A stretch of DNA of 64,000 nucleotides from Leptolyngbya sp. FACHB-321 (GTDB lineage: Bacteria; Cyanobacteriota; Cyanobacteriia; Leptolyngbyales; Leptolyngbyaceae): assembly GCF_014695975.1 (NCBI RefSeq), contig NZ_JACJPI010000073.1, positions 1 to 64,000 on the forward strand. Direction: 5' to 3'. This document shows, piece after piece, positions 8,248-16,848 of the stretch (position 1 is the stretch's first letter; each line of letters starts with the position of its first letter). The position numbers and the translations under genes are program-made. Under the pieces are notes generated by a model that worked only from the letters and a program-made list of their open reading frames with translations, had not been told where the DNA came from and ran no database searches.

Positions 8248-8514
8248 TCAATACTCAAGCACCAACGTGTTTGGATCATCTGCGGCAGTTGCTTTCGGAC
8301 AGACGATCGCCGCTGGTTCGACCGGAGCCGCATCGCGCAATTGGTGAGCGCTTTTTTCGAGTGCATCAATTTCGACATCCAGCCCTGCTAGACGACTTTG
8401 GATGCGATCGCGCCGTTCTTCTAACGCTTGAAACTCCTTTTGGAGGCGAGTCTTCTCATTTACCAGCTTATAAAGATCTAAATAAGCGGCTGCCTCCGTC
8501 TTCTGACGCGGCAT
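8248..8514 (-). CDS. Small coiled-coil protein next to the gvp cluster (GvpV-like candidate)
   Basis: An 88-residue protein from the ATG at 8514; the frame stays open upstream, but the extension lacks helical character and the conserved-looking sequence starts at MPRQKTEAAAYLDLYK. Residues about 12-65 form a coiled coil (LVNEKTRLQKEFQALEER, IQSRLAGLDVEIDALEKS), and the tail is Ala/Pro-rich. Cyanobacterial gvp clusters often contain a small helical gene (gvpV) after gvpG. Position and shape fit that, but the assignment is from memory and context only. It is convergent with the preceding small gene. Confidence 0.5.
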   Translation of the reverse strand: MPRQKTEAAAYLDLYKLVNEKTRLQKEFQALEERRDRIQSRLAGLDVEIDALEKSAHQLRDAAPVEPAAIVCPKATAADDPNTLVLEY

Positions 8515-8637
8515 TGTACTAATGGGGCGGGTGTGTGTGCGTGTCTGGTGAGGGCGCATCGGTATTTCTAGTACTGTGCTTTTAGGATACCCATCGTTGT
8601 TATTTGCTAACGTGATGACGTGCCGCACTAAAGGCAA

Positions 8638-8668
8638 AGAAAAAGCAGAGAGCCATCAGCCCTCTGCT
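8638..8668 (-). terminator. Rho-independent terminator downstream of ferredoxin
   Basis: On the minus strand, 7-bp arms AGCAGAG/CTCTGCT (8662-8668 and 8644-8650, 11-nt loop) are followed by TTTTTCTTTG. It lies 33 bp past the ferredoxin stop and is a good intrinsic terminator for that gene. Confidence 0.75.
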
Positions 8669-8701
8669 ACATTCAGTTTATTTAGACTCTGCTAAAAAGC
8701 C

Positions 8702-9001
8702 TTACATTAGCGCGTCTTCGGCGTGGGTTTGGATGGTGCAGTCTGAGGTTGGATAAGCGTAGCAGGTCAGGACATTACCAGCCGCAATCTGGTCATCATC
8801 CAAGAAGGATTGGTCAGATTGGTCAACTGTTCCTTGCAGCAGTTTGCCATTGCAAGAAGAGCAAGCACCCGCTCGGCATGAATAGGGTAAATCCAGCCCG
8901 TTATCTTCAGCGGCATCAAGAATATATTGATCATCAGGCACATCAATGGTAGTGTCTAAGCCTTCTGCTTCATTGACGAGTCTGACTTGATAAGTTGCCA
9001 T
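8702..9001 (-). CDS. petF: Plant-type [2Fe-2S] ferredoxin
   Basis: A 99-residue soluble ferredoxin that takes electrons from photosystem I and passes them to FNR and other acceptors. The cluster ligands are Cys42, Cys47 and Cys50 in [10 protein letters not shown] and Cys80 in VLTC, the standard spacing. The C-terminus AEDALM matches the family. The ATG at 9001 follows AAAGGA at a good distance; the frame continues upstream but without family similarity. An intrinsic terminator follows. Which paralogue it is (major petF or a minor copy) cannot be told here. Confidence 0.93.
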   Translation of the reverse strand: MATYQVRLVNEAEGLDTTIDVPDDQYILDAAEDNGLDLPYSCRAGACSSCNGKLLQGTVDQSDQSFLDDDQIAAGNVLTCYAYPTSDCTIQTHAEDALM

Positions 9002-9309
9002 GTCGTAATCCTTTGATTGGTCTTTAAATTGAAATAACGATCGCTGTTGCCCAACAACCGCTTTTGTAGTCTGCCTTGAATGGTGTACCAGTAGCAATCA
9101 ATCTGTAGATGGAGCGTGCTTGGCTAGGTTTCGTTGCAGCGGGCTGCATCCTTCAAGCAAAGATGCCAGAAGTCGCTTTCCGACCTAAGATTGGGCTGGA
9201 GTGATGGCTGTAAAGTGCCTTCAGGATTGAAGAAAGCCACAGCTGCCTCAAAAATTATGAGCGTTCATGCTGTTGATGTCGTCTGCTTGCGGATAGCCAG
9301 TTAAACAAG

Positions 9310-10089
9310 CTAAACGAAACGGGTCAGTTGCACGCGGTAGCGATCCTTCTTAGTTACAGCGATCTCGCCGACTTCGACGCGACCTTTGCCCCGAATGGCA
9401 ATCAAGTCATTGGCTTTAACAGCATGGCTCGCGCTGGTAATTTCCTTCCAGTTAACGCGCACATCACCACCATTAATCAGGTCTGCCATTTTGTTGCGCG
9501 ACATACCAAAGCCAGCCGAGGCGATCGCGTCCAGTCGCAGTGAGGCTTCTACTGTCGTTAACTCTTTCTTTTTGGGTTCGCGTACTTTGAGTTCTGCCAA
9601 ATCAAGGCGACGGGTTTTTACAGGTACCGATCGCACTTGGTTGAGATGCAGTTCCAGAAATTCAACCAGTTCTGGCACCGCGATCGTCTGCGCGCCACGT
9701 TCGCCTAGCACAATAATATCGCCGACCTTCTCTCGGACTAAGCCAGTACCCAGAAGTGCACCTAAAAAATCACGATGACTTGCCTGGTCAAACAGAAAGT
9801 TTCCGGCAATTTCCAGCGCAGCAATTTCAACATGGGTAGTGTCTAGGGGCATTTCCGTGCGTGCGATTGCTAACCGCTGCCGTTCTGCCTGCGGGTAGCC
9901 ACCCCACGCCACAAACTGCACCTCTGACAAACGGCTAAAAATCTGCTGGATATCAGCAATCTCAGGCGGCGACAGAAAGTCAGTCTGCACCACATCCCAA
10001 GTTTTAATTGCCTGGTCTGCCTGATCGATCGCCCGCGCTACGACCTCTCGGTTCTCAACACCTTTTAATAATTCTTCCCTGGGCAACAT
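9310..10089 (-). CDS. Photosystem II S4-domain protein (YlmH-like)
   Basis: This 259-residue protein matches the cyanobacterial family named photosystem II S4 domain protein, related to YlmH of Gram-positive bacteria. The N-terminal two thirds include FVAWGGYPQAERQRLAI and VEIAALEIAGNFLFDQASHRDF (given here in pieces). The last 80 residues are an S4 RNA-binding domain (LRLDAIASAGFGMSRNKM, DVRVNWKEITSASHAVKAND). It probably binds structured RNA. The photosystem link is family annotation only and is not supported by the neighbours. Confidence 0.88.
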   Translation of the reverse strand: MLPREELLKGVENREVVARAIDQADQAIKTWDVVQTDFLSPPEIADIQQIFSRLSEVQFVAWGGYPQAERQRLAIARTEMPLDTTHVEIAALEIAGNFLFDQASHRDFLGALLGTGLVREKVGDIIVLGERGAQTIAVPELVEFLELHLNQVRSVPVKTRRLDLAELKVREPKKKELTTVEASLRLDAIASAGFGMSRNKMADLINGGDVRVNWKEITSASHAVKANDLIAIRGKGRVEVGEIAVTKKDRYRVQLTRFV

Positions 10090-10247
10090 AGTAGCTTCGA
10101 TCGCGAAAAGTCTATTCTAGCGAGCGACAGCAGGCATAACTGCTTACTGTGTTGTCAGCGCTGCAAAACTATACTGTTGTGCAGATTTTATGGCTAGCTA
10201 AATTCGTTAGAACGGAGAGTAAGCTATCCCTTATTTGTAATTATTAA

Positions 10248-11372
10248 ATGCGGCTTAAGGCTCAAAAGCGATCCATTCAAAAACATGTTAAAGCGGTCGT
10301 CACCTCCGACCCGATCGCTTCTGCCGAGGCGATTGGGTTGCGTTACGTCACTGATGACATACCGGGAATACAGCGAAAACGCTCTGGCAAAAAGGGATTT
10401 GCTTACATTGACACCAACGGCGAGCGTATTCGCGACCCAGATGAGATTCGTCGTATTGATGCACTAGCAATTCCACCCGCCTACAAAGATGTGTGGATTT
10501 GTCCCTTTGCCAATGGACATTTGCAGGCTACCGGACGAGATGCAAAAGGGCGTAAGCAATACCGTTATCATCCGTTATGGCGATCGATCCGCGACCAAAG
10601 TAAATTCACCCGTATGTTAGTGTTTAGCCAATCGCTACCGCAAATCCGGCAACGCTTGGAGCATGATTTATCCTTACCTGGACTACCAAAAGAGAAGGTG
10701 CTGGCGGCGATTCTTCGCTTAATGGAACTGACCCGTGTTCGCGTCGGCAACGAAGAATATGCTCGTTCTAATCAATCCTATGGTTTGACTACATTGCGCG
10801 ATGAACACGTTGATATTAAAGGCTCCAAAATTCAATTTCACTTTCGGGGCAAGAGCGGTGTTGAACATGAGATTGAGCTTGCTGACAAACGCCTCGCTAA
10901 AATCGTCAAGCGCTGTCAGGATATTCCTGGTCAGGAACTCTTTCAGTACCGTGATGCGACTGGAGAGTACCAGGCGATCGACTCTGGCGATGTTAACGCT
11001 TATTTAAGAGCCATTACGGAACAAGACTTTACGGCAAAAGATTTCCGCACGTGGGCGGGCACCGTACTAGCCGCCGCAGAACTGGCAGATATTGGTACGT
11101 TCACATCCGAAACAGGTGCTAAGAAGAATATCGTGCAGGCGATTAAAACGGTTGCCTCCTACTTGAGAAATCGCCCTGCAACCTGTCGGAAATACTACAT
11201 TCATCCAGCGATATTAGACGCATATAAGGATGAGTCTTTGCATCAGATTATGGAGGAACACGCTGCAACGATCGTTGAACAGAGTCATGCGCTTAAACCT
11301 GAAGAACTAGCCGTTGTAGCGATGCTAGAACAACAGTTAATGCAAGAGTTGCAGCAAAAAGTAGTAGCTTAA
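10248..11372 (+). CDS. DNA topoisomerase IB (poxvirus type)
   Basis: A type IB topoisomerase that nicks one strand through a 3'-phosphotyrosine link and relaxes supercoils. Residues about 35-100 form the N-terminal beta domain (RRIDALAIPPAYKDVWICP, GHLQATGRDAKGRKQYRYHP). The catalytic part follows (RLMELTRVRVGNEEYAR, YGLTTLRDEHV, KDFRTWAGTVLAA). The nucleophile is one of the tyrosines in RKYYIHPAI near residue 320. No ribosome site is visible before the ATG. Such enzymes are scattered among bacteria, often on plasmids or in accessory regions, and one is not essential. Confidence 0.93.
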   Translation: MRLKAQKRSIQKHVKAVVTSDPIASAEAIGLRYVTDDIPGIQRKRSGKKGFAYIDTNGERIRDPDEIRRIDALAIPPAYKDVWICPFANGHLQATGRDAKGRKQYRYHPLWRSIRDQSKFTRMLVFSQSLPQIRQRLEHDLSLPGLPKEKVLAAILRLMELTRVRVGNEEYARSNQSYGLTTLRDEHVDIKGSKIQFHFRGKSGVEHEIELADKRLAKIVKRCQDIPGQELFQYRDATGEYQAIDSGDVNAYLRAITEQDFTAKDFRTWAGTVLAAAELADIGTFTSETGAKKNIVQAIKTVASYLRNRPATCRKYYIHPAILDAYKDESLHQIMEEHAATIVEQSHALKPEELAVVAMLEQQLMQELQQKVVA

Positions 11373-11383
11373 GCGCTATCAAT

Positions 11384-11604
11384 TTAAGCGACATCAACCG
11401 CAACGCGCTTTGTTCTTGACGTTGCGTCTTGCTTGATACGGATATACGCTTTCGTTACACCCAATGCTTCCGCTAGTAATTGGATGAGTTCTTGATTCGC
11501 TTTGCCGTGTCTACCGGAAAGAACTTCAGCCACAGTGTAAGGCTTTCATCGTCCCGTTTTGAATCAAGCGTCGTTTGGAGTTGGGTTAAACCTTGATGCT
11601 GCAT
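11384..11604 (-). pseudogene. Frameshifted DUF167 (YggU-like) gene
   Basis: Two frames on the minus strand together give one DUF167 protein. From the ATG at 11604 the first frame reads MQHQGLTQLQTTLDSKRDDE then SLTLWLKFFPVD. After about 11507-11510 the homology continues in another frame with GKANQELIQLLAEALGVTKA, then IRIKQDATSRTKRVAVDVA and a stop at 11384. The expected family motif PVDGKAN is interrupted by two extra bases (AC). The intact product would be about 73 residues, the normal family size. It is either a true pseudogene or a sequencing error. Confidence 0.75.
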
Positions 11605-11665
11605 TCATTGGGCGCGGTGAAAAGCATGAGTGAGATCGATTAAGCGATGTTAGTAAGGATCATGC

Positions 11666-12487
11666 CTAGCTCAAGAACGGCAGGATAAGAGACGCTAATT
11701 CAGCCGCATACTTTTGCGGCAAAGCGTGATCAGCACCAGGAATAATTGCCAGTTTGGCATCTGGTATCTGGTCAGCATACGTCTGTGAGTGCCAGAGAGG
11801 AATCGTTTCGTCACGATCGCCTGTGATCACCAACGTTGGCACTTGCAGACGATAAATGTCCTTCTCTACCGTGTCGATCGCGTCTTCAGGCCGAAGGCGA
11901 TCGAGCAAAAAGGAGCAGGCAGCCGGTTGTACCATCAGTTCCCGTCGAAACCAGGCAATCTGCTCTACGGCTGGACGCTGCCCAATGAGAGCAGCGATCG
12001 GGGATGCCAAAGCTAACGCCCAATCAACAACTGGAGTGCGCCAGAGCAGCGGACGCAGATGGTCATATCGTCCACAAAAGCTATCGTCGCGAATGCCAGC
12101 AGGAGCCGCCAGCAAAAGCCCTTTGACTGCGGCTGGATATGCTAGCGCATAAGCAGCACCCACCCAGCCGCCAAAGGAATGCCCCAGTATATAGCAAGAC
12201 TCAATGTTTAAGTCTGCTAAGACTTGATGCACAAACGCAACTTCCTGGGCAATGTCGTAACGAATAGGTGGTTTGGCAGAGTTGCCAAAACCTAACAAAT
12301 CAAGACCAATGCAGCGAACGTGTGGGGCTAACCGTTCCATCAGCGGCAGCCAGTTTGTTGCATCGCCCAAAAAGCCGTGGAGCATCAGAAGCGGCATACC
12401 ATTGCCTTGCTCCAGGTAGGCGGCTGTGTGAGAAGCCTGACCGGCTATCAGATTCGATCGCAGGGTAAGAATTTGCTTTTTGTGCAA
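11666..12487 (-). CDS. Alpha/beta hydrolase
   Basis: A 273-residue alpha/beta-fold hydrolase of the epoxide-hydrolase/esterase type. It has the HGFLG oxyanion region, nucleophile elbow GHSFGG, acid in ITGDRDETIP and catalytic His in GADHALP. The substrate cannot be predicted. The start is unusual: the only initiator near the family N-terminus is a TTG at 12487. That codon follows the TAA stop of the upstream methyltransferase with no gap and in the same frame, and it has no ribosome site. Translation probably depends on termination and restart at that stop. Confidence 0.85.
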   Translation of the reverse strand: MHKKQILTLRSNLIAGQASHTAAYLEQGNGMPLLMLHGFLGDATNWLPLMERLAPHVRCIGLDLLGFGNSAKPPIRYDIAQEVAFVHQVLADLNIESCYILGHSFGGWVGAAYALAYPAAVKGLLLAAPAGIRDDSFCGRYDHLRPLLWRTPVVDWALALASPIAALIGQRPAVEQIAWFRRELMVQPAACSFLLDRLRPEDAIDTVEKDIYRLQVPTLVITGDRDETIPLWHSQTYADQIPDAKLAIIPGADHALPQKYAAELASLILPFLS

Positions 12488-13621
12488 TTACGTATGAACC
12501 AGGAGATATTGACCATTCCCATTGTATTCACCTTCGCACGACTCAAAGATCGTTCCTAGCAGCAGCAGATAGAAGCGCCAAATCCGTCGGAATTTAGCAT
12601 AATCCATGCCATAGTCCAGATGCTTCACAAGCTCTTGACTAGCGTCAAAGCGGTGCAACCAGTCTGTCAGCGTCTTGTGGTAATTAGAGCCGTTGAGATA
12701 CCACCGATTGATTGTTTTCAGATCCCGGTTGTGGTTCGGCACTGCATCATAATTCCAATAGCGGCCATGTGGAAAGATATATTTGTGCGTAAAACCAGAC
12801 GACATATTGTTAGGAATGCGCGCCGTGATGATGTGAATAAAAACCTTGCCACCGCTCTTAAGCAAGGATGCTAACTTCTGAAATGCATTCGTCATATTAC
12901 CAACATGACAAAAGACTCCGATCGACAGAATCTTGTCGAACTTCTCTTCAAACTGAACCTCATTCAAATCACCTTCACACAGTGTAAAGCGACCAGAACT
13001 TAAATAGCTCTTAGGATCTTGCATCTTTTGACGCATATACTCACATTGCTCATGGCTCAAGTTCAACCCTGTAAAGCGTACGTTGGGAAACTTGGAAAGA
13101 ATATAGTTGGGCACACAGCCCCAGCCACAACCAAAATCCAAAATATTATCGCCATCTTTAATCTCTAAGCGCTCAATCACCTGATCGATCATGTGCTTTT
13201 GTGATTCTTCTAAATCCACCGCGCCACGTTCCCACAAACCCATGCTGTACTTGGGATAAATCACTTCCCAGTTGCCCAACATTTGATTTAACATTGCCTG
13301 AGGACGATCGTATTGAACCTTCATCAGCTCTCGTGATCCTTCAGCAATATGGTCAGTTTCATTGAGCACCCATTGGTAAGGAGCAAGCAGACCAGGGCAG
13401 TGTTGAAACAACAAAGGCATGGAAGTATGAATCATCGATCGCACAACCGAATCTGGCACTTCCAAGCCATTAATATAAGCTTCTGCTAGTGCCATTTGAG
13501 CGGTGTTGACGGCTCTCGCTGCCCCTCGTGTGGCTTGATAGGCAAGTGGCGTTTTAAAGTTAATATCGCCTGTAATAGGAAGATGTTTCCGAATGGTTGG
13601 AAAGGCGCTTACAGAAGTCAT
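12488..13621 (-). CDS. CFA-synthase-like SAM-dependent methyltransferase
   Basis: A 377-residue class I methyltransferase of the cyclopropane-fatty-acid-synthase / coclaurine N-methyltransferase type. The SAM-binding motif is ILDFGCGWGCVPNYIL near residues 160-175. Upstream are YPKYSMGLWERGAVDLEESQ and downstream NLSHEQCEYMRQKM, LSIGVFCHVGN. The about 110-residue N-terminal part is helical. Start ATG at 13621 with GGAGAG upstream. It directly precedes an alpha/beta hydrolase and follows a desaturase on the same strand, which suggests lipid or small-molecule methylation; the substrate is unknown. Confidence 0.83.
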   Translation of the reverse strand: MTSVSAFPTIRKHLPITGDINFKTPLAYQATRGAARAVNTAQMALAEAYINGLEVPDSVVRSMIHTSMPLLFQHCPGLLAPYQWVLNETDHIAEGSRELMKVQYDRPQAMLNQMLGNWEVIYPKYSMGLWERGAVDLEESQKHMIDQVIERLEIKDGDNILDFGCGWGCVPNYILSKFPNVRFTGLNLSHEQCEYMRQKMQDPKSYLSSGRFTLCEGDLNEVQFEEKFDKILSIGVFCHVGNMTNAFQKLASLLKSGGKVFIHIITARIPNNMSSGFTHKYIFPHGRYWNYDAVPNHNRDLKTINRWYLNGSNYHKTLTDWLHRFDASQELVKHLDYGMDYAKFRRIWRFYLLLLGTIFESCEGEYNGNGQYLLVHT

Positions 13622-14060
13622 TTTGTCTGCTCTCCACTTAAAGTACTGTTCAGTGAATCTTGAAACTTAGTAAATCAATGGTGCAGCCCACGTAGGAGTC
13701 CACCGTGGAACACATACTGAAAGCGTATGAGAAAGATTCCAATTATTCCATCGTATTCAACTGAAGAATTGTTAAGACCAGACTATCCTCTTTGCTTTCA
13801 ACGACTTACTTTCTAAGAATTTGTCTTGTATTGTTTTTAGCTCTTAGCTTTACATCTCATGCTAAGCGTTCAGCAAAAATAATTTCATCCGCTATAACGT
13901 TTAATCACTCCTGTTGAATGATCGTTTTACTTAATGATTTTTAGTAGCTTTTATTTACAATTAACGAAGCGACTCTTAGCGAAGAATCTCCCGAAGAAAA
14001 TATTTCATCTCTCCGAGAAATTATAGTCATTCTGAAGAATTTTGCAACTGTAGGCGGAAT
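13622..14060. other. AT-rich gap between desaturase and methyltransferase
   Basis: About 440 bp richer in A and T than the flanking genes. It probably carries the 3' end of the desaturase message and the promoter of the methyltransferase-hydrolase pair, both read leftward. I see no open frame, tRNA or convincing terminator hairpin in it. Confidence 0.4.
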
Positions 14061-14966
14061 TTAAATTAATGTCTCTGCTTCAGTAGCAAGCGCTACTTTT
14101 TGGTAGCTGTAATCTTTTGCCCGTTCAAGCAATTCTTTTTCGGATGGCACTCGAATTTTTGATGCTAGATTGAAAAACTCAAGCAATTTGATCAACTCAA
14201 AGGTGGGATCTGGCAAATAGGCGACTTGCCCCATTTGCAAAGTGATGCCGTGGCGAGCGGATGACTGAAACGCATGATGCAGATTGTGCCAGCCTTCACC
14301 CAAGGCAACAATCGCAACGAACCAATTATTGCGGCTGTGATCGTTTGTGATAAACGGTTGATCTCCCACCGTATGAGTTAGTGAGTTAACCAAGGCGACA
14401 CCGTGAAAGAGAACGGTCGTGCTGAGGAAAAAAGCAGCGAGATATTCCATGCCACCTAGGAAATAGGAAAGCAGACCAAGCGCAAGGGTAGGAACAAAGT
14501 GCAGTCGATCGATCAGCCTCATCACAACATCGCTCTCAACATCAGGGGGCAACTTTGCAGGCAAAAATTCTGAAGAGAAGAGCCACCCCGCTTGAGACCA
14601 CCAAAAGCCTCTTGCACCTTTAAAGGGTTGGTACGGCGAGTGCGGATCGTGATTCTGGTCAGAGAATTGATGATGCCTTGTATGGTGAGCCTTCCACCAA
14701 CTAGGTCCCATTTGACCAGCGGCGGCAGCTACAATGCTACCTAGCCACAAGACTGGCGCTGGCGCTTGATAGCTCTTGTGCGTTAACAACCTGTGATAAA
14801 TGCCAGTCGTGGCAAACATTCGAGTGACGTAGAGTAGCACTGCCCAGGCGATCGCGCCCCAGGATAAGCCAGTAAACAGCACGAGTAGTGCCCCAAAATG
14901 ACTCACCACGATCAACATAGGACCGATGATGTAAGAAACAACGGTGAGTTGCGAGTACGGCTTCAT
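14061..14966 (-). CDS. Delta-9-type fatty acid desaturase
   Basis: A membrane di-iron desaturase that inserts a cis double bond into membrane-lipid acyl chains. The three histidine boxes are HRLLTH (58-63), HHTRHH (94-99) and HNLHH (227-231), the pattern of stearoyl-CoA/DesC-type enzymes. Four hydrophobic segments are visible. At 301 residues it is slightly longer than typical DesC. Start ATG at 14966, with AAGGAA upstream. DesC-like activity is inferred from the box spacing; the regiospecificity is not certain. Confidence 0.88.
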   Translation of the reverse strand: MKPYSQLTVVSYIIGPMLIVVSHFGALLVLFTGLSWGAIAWAVLLYVTRMFATTGIYHRLLTHKSYQAPAPVLWLGSIVAAAAGQMGPSWWKAHHTRHHQFSDQNHDPHSPYQPFKGARGFWWSQAGWLFSSEFLPAKLPPDVESDVVMRLIDRLHFVPTLALGLLSYFLGGMEYLAAFFLSTTVLFHGVALVNSLTHTVGDQPFITNDHSRNNWFVAIVALGEGWHNLHHAFQSSARHGITLQMGQVAYLPDPTFELIKLLEFFNLASKIRVPSEKELLERAKDYSYQKVALATEAETLI

Positions 14967-15059
14967 TAAGCGTTTAGATTCCTTAAAGCGGTGAACGAGA
15001 AAGGCAAGATAGCAGTCGAGCTTGACTCAACATTATGTCTGCTCACACTTTGCTCCATA

Positions 15060-15109
15060 GTGGTGTAAAAAAAGTCAAACTAGAGTGGTGTAAAAAAAGT
15101 CAAACTAGA
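15060..15109. repeat. Perfect 25-bp tandem duplication
   Basis: A 25-bp unit (begins GTGGTGTAAAAAAAG, ends TCAAACTAGA) is present twice, head to tail, at 15060-15084 and 15085-15109 with no mismatch. It lies between the desaturase and the DUF4126 gene, so it could duplicate a promoter or regulator site, or be a recent slippage product. Confidence 0.9.
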
Positions 15110-15192
15110 AGTAGCAGAATGCCACTGCTACCGTGAACTCGATTCACTGACTTCTGGCAGCGAAAGGAGCTAAATCTAGTTCAACCATTCCT

Positions 15193-15789
15193 ATGATTGA
15201 AATACTGGCTGTGCTTTCTGCATCTGCCGCAGGAGGTATGAGAATTGCGCTCCCACTGCTCTTAATTGGCTTGCTATACGGGGGAGACCTGTGGTCGCAA
15301 GTGCCATTGTTATCTCGCCTTTCACCGCCCGTTGTGTTGGGGGTGCTAGTCAGTTGGTCTTTGGTAGAAATTTTTGCGTCAAAAGATCGGCTGGGGCAGC
15401 GATCGCTCCACCTAGTTCAGCTCCTATTTAGTCCTTTAGTGGGTGCCATTATGGGCATGGCAGTCGCTCAGGCGGCAGGCATTCCTACCTGGCTGGTATG
15501 GTTGCTTGGTGGCATTGGCGGACTGGTCGCGTTGGTACTGCAACTGGTGCAAGTCGGTTGGTTTTACCGCTTGCAGAAAATTCCCCTTTGGGTCGTCTTT
15601 GCGCAAGATGCCCTCTGTTTTGTGCTGGTGCTGTTTGCACTGGACGCACCACGGCAGGGCGGTTTAATTGCTCTACTACTGCTGTGGCTGGCAATTCGTA
15701 GTTCTAAAGAGTGGCGACGCTGGTATCTCGACCAAGCTAAGGCAAGCGATCGCACACGCCCAAGACGCTACAAGCAAGACCCAGATTAG
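15193..15789 (+). CDS. DUF4126 family membrane protein
   Basis: A 198-residue integral membrane protein with about five hydrophobic segments. The N-terminus LAVLSASAAGGMRIALPLLL and the following SWSLVEIFASKDRLGQRS fit the DUF4126 family. The C-terminus is basic (SSKEWRRWYLDQAKAS, RTRPRRYKQD) and probably cytoplasmic. No function is known for the family. Confidence 0.75.
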   Translation: MIEILAVLSASAAGGMRIALPLLLIGLLYGGDLWSQVPLLSRLSPPVVLGVLVSWSLVEIFASKDRLGQRSLHLVQLLFSPLVGAIMGMAVAQAAGIPTWLVWLLGGIGGLVALVLQLVQVGWFYRLQKIPLWVVFAQDALCFVLVLFALDAPRQGGLIALLLLWLAIRSSKEWRRWYLDQAKASDRTRPRRYKQDPD

Positions 15790-15902
15790 AGGACGCGATT
15801 ACTTCTAGCCCCTCTTCTCTAAAAGATCCTCAAGTCGCTCCTTAAACAATACTCTTGCAGCAGGCTTCTACTGGACAAATCTTAGAGCTGGCGCAGTAAC
15901 CA

Positions 15903-15963
15903 CTATGTGACTGCAATCCCAATCACATAGCAAGACAGCAGCCAGTTGTTTGCTGACTGCTGT
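15903..15963. terminator. Two tandem hairpins between convergent genes
   Basis: CTATGTGA/TCACATAG (15903-15910, 15923-15930) and ACAGCAG/CTGCTGT (15935-15941, 15957-15963, with additional inner pairing CAG/CTG) lie between the DUF4126 gene and the convergent helical-protein gene. Neither has a long U-run, but position and pairing suggest a shared termination zone. Confidence 0.5.
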
Positions 15964-16014
15964 TCGAAGCTAAGGGCGCTTTATGCCGTTTGTAGAAGAG
16001 CCGCTTAAACGAGC

Positions 16015-16848
16015 TTATGGTTCGATCGAGCGATCGCTAGGGGTGGGCGGTAGCTGGTGCGTTGGGCGCGTCGTGATTGTCGCGTCATCCTCTTTCACAG
16101 CTTCCGAAGCGCGATGCAGCAGGGCGCTCAGCAGCTTACGGACTTCACGCTCCCGACGAGCAAGAGCTCCTCCGGCTTCACTAATTTGCTGTTCAAGCTG
16201 TGCAAATTTATGATCTGCCTGACCTTTAGCAGCTTCGGCTTTAGGACGCGCCTTACTATACCAATGCTTGGCATCATCCAAATGACCTTGCGCCTGATCG
16301 TAGTAGGACTCAGACCGAGCCGCTAACGTCGCACGTAAGAGGGCAGCCTGAGCTTGCAATTGGGCATAACGCTTTTTCAGTAACGCTGCTTCTTCGCTAT
16401 TTTGGAAGGTTCCAATGGCATCTTCAACCATTGCCTTGACTTTCGTAGGCGCTGTACTAGCGGCATCTTGAATACCTTCTAAGCCAGTCGCGATCTCTTG
16501 CTCTAACTCATCTTGTTGTGCCGAAAGTTTTGTTTGCAGTCGCTTCACTTCAGCTTCCGTTTCGGCAATTTTTTGCTGACGGGCACTGCTGATACCATCC
16601 ACAATGCCTTCGATCGATGCTTCAATTTCTTCTTTGGTTTCCTTGCCGTTTTCTTGCAAACTTGTGATCGCAGAGGAAAAAACGTCTTTTATAACCGAGC
16701 GAAAATCACGGGACCCTTCTTGGACTTCGTGAGTGACTTGCGACACAGCCGCACGAATGATTTCACGTACGCGATCACTGCGTAGTTTACCAACTTCTTT
16801 GACTTGCTTTAGATCAGTTGAAAGCTTTTCTTTAACTGGAGTAGACAT
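16015..16848 (-). CDS. Large helical / coiled-coil protein, unknown function
   Basis: A 277-residue soluble protein predicted almost wholly helical, with no signal peptide or membrane segment. Residues about 95-125 (KRLQTKLSAQQDELEQEIAT) and 160-235 are coiled coil, including AQAALLRATLAARSESYYDQ. The tail is disordered and Pro/Thr-rich. It resembles stress-type amphipathic helical proteins but I recognise no named family. The ATG at 16848 has AGGAG 10 nt upstream. Confidence 0.7.
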   Translation of the reverse strand: MSTPVKEKLSTDLKQVKEVGKLRSDRVREIIRAAVSQVTHEVQEGSRDFRSVIKDVFSSAITSLQENGKETKEEIEASIEGIVDGISSARQQKIAETEAEVKRLQTKLSAQQDELEQEIATGLEGIQDAASTAPTKVKAMVEDAIGTFQNSEEAALLKKRYAQLQAQAALLRATLAARSESYYDQAQGHLDDAKHWYSKARPKAEAAKGQADHKFAQLEQQISEAGGALARREREVRKLLSALLHRASEAVKEDDATITTRPTHQLPPTPSDRSIEP

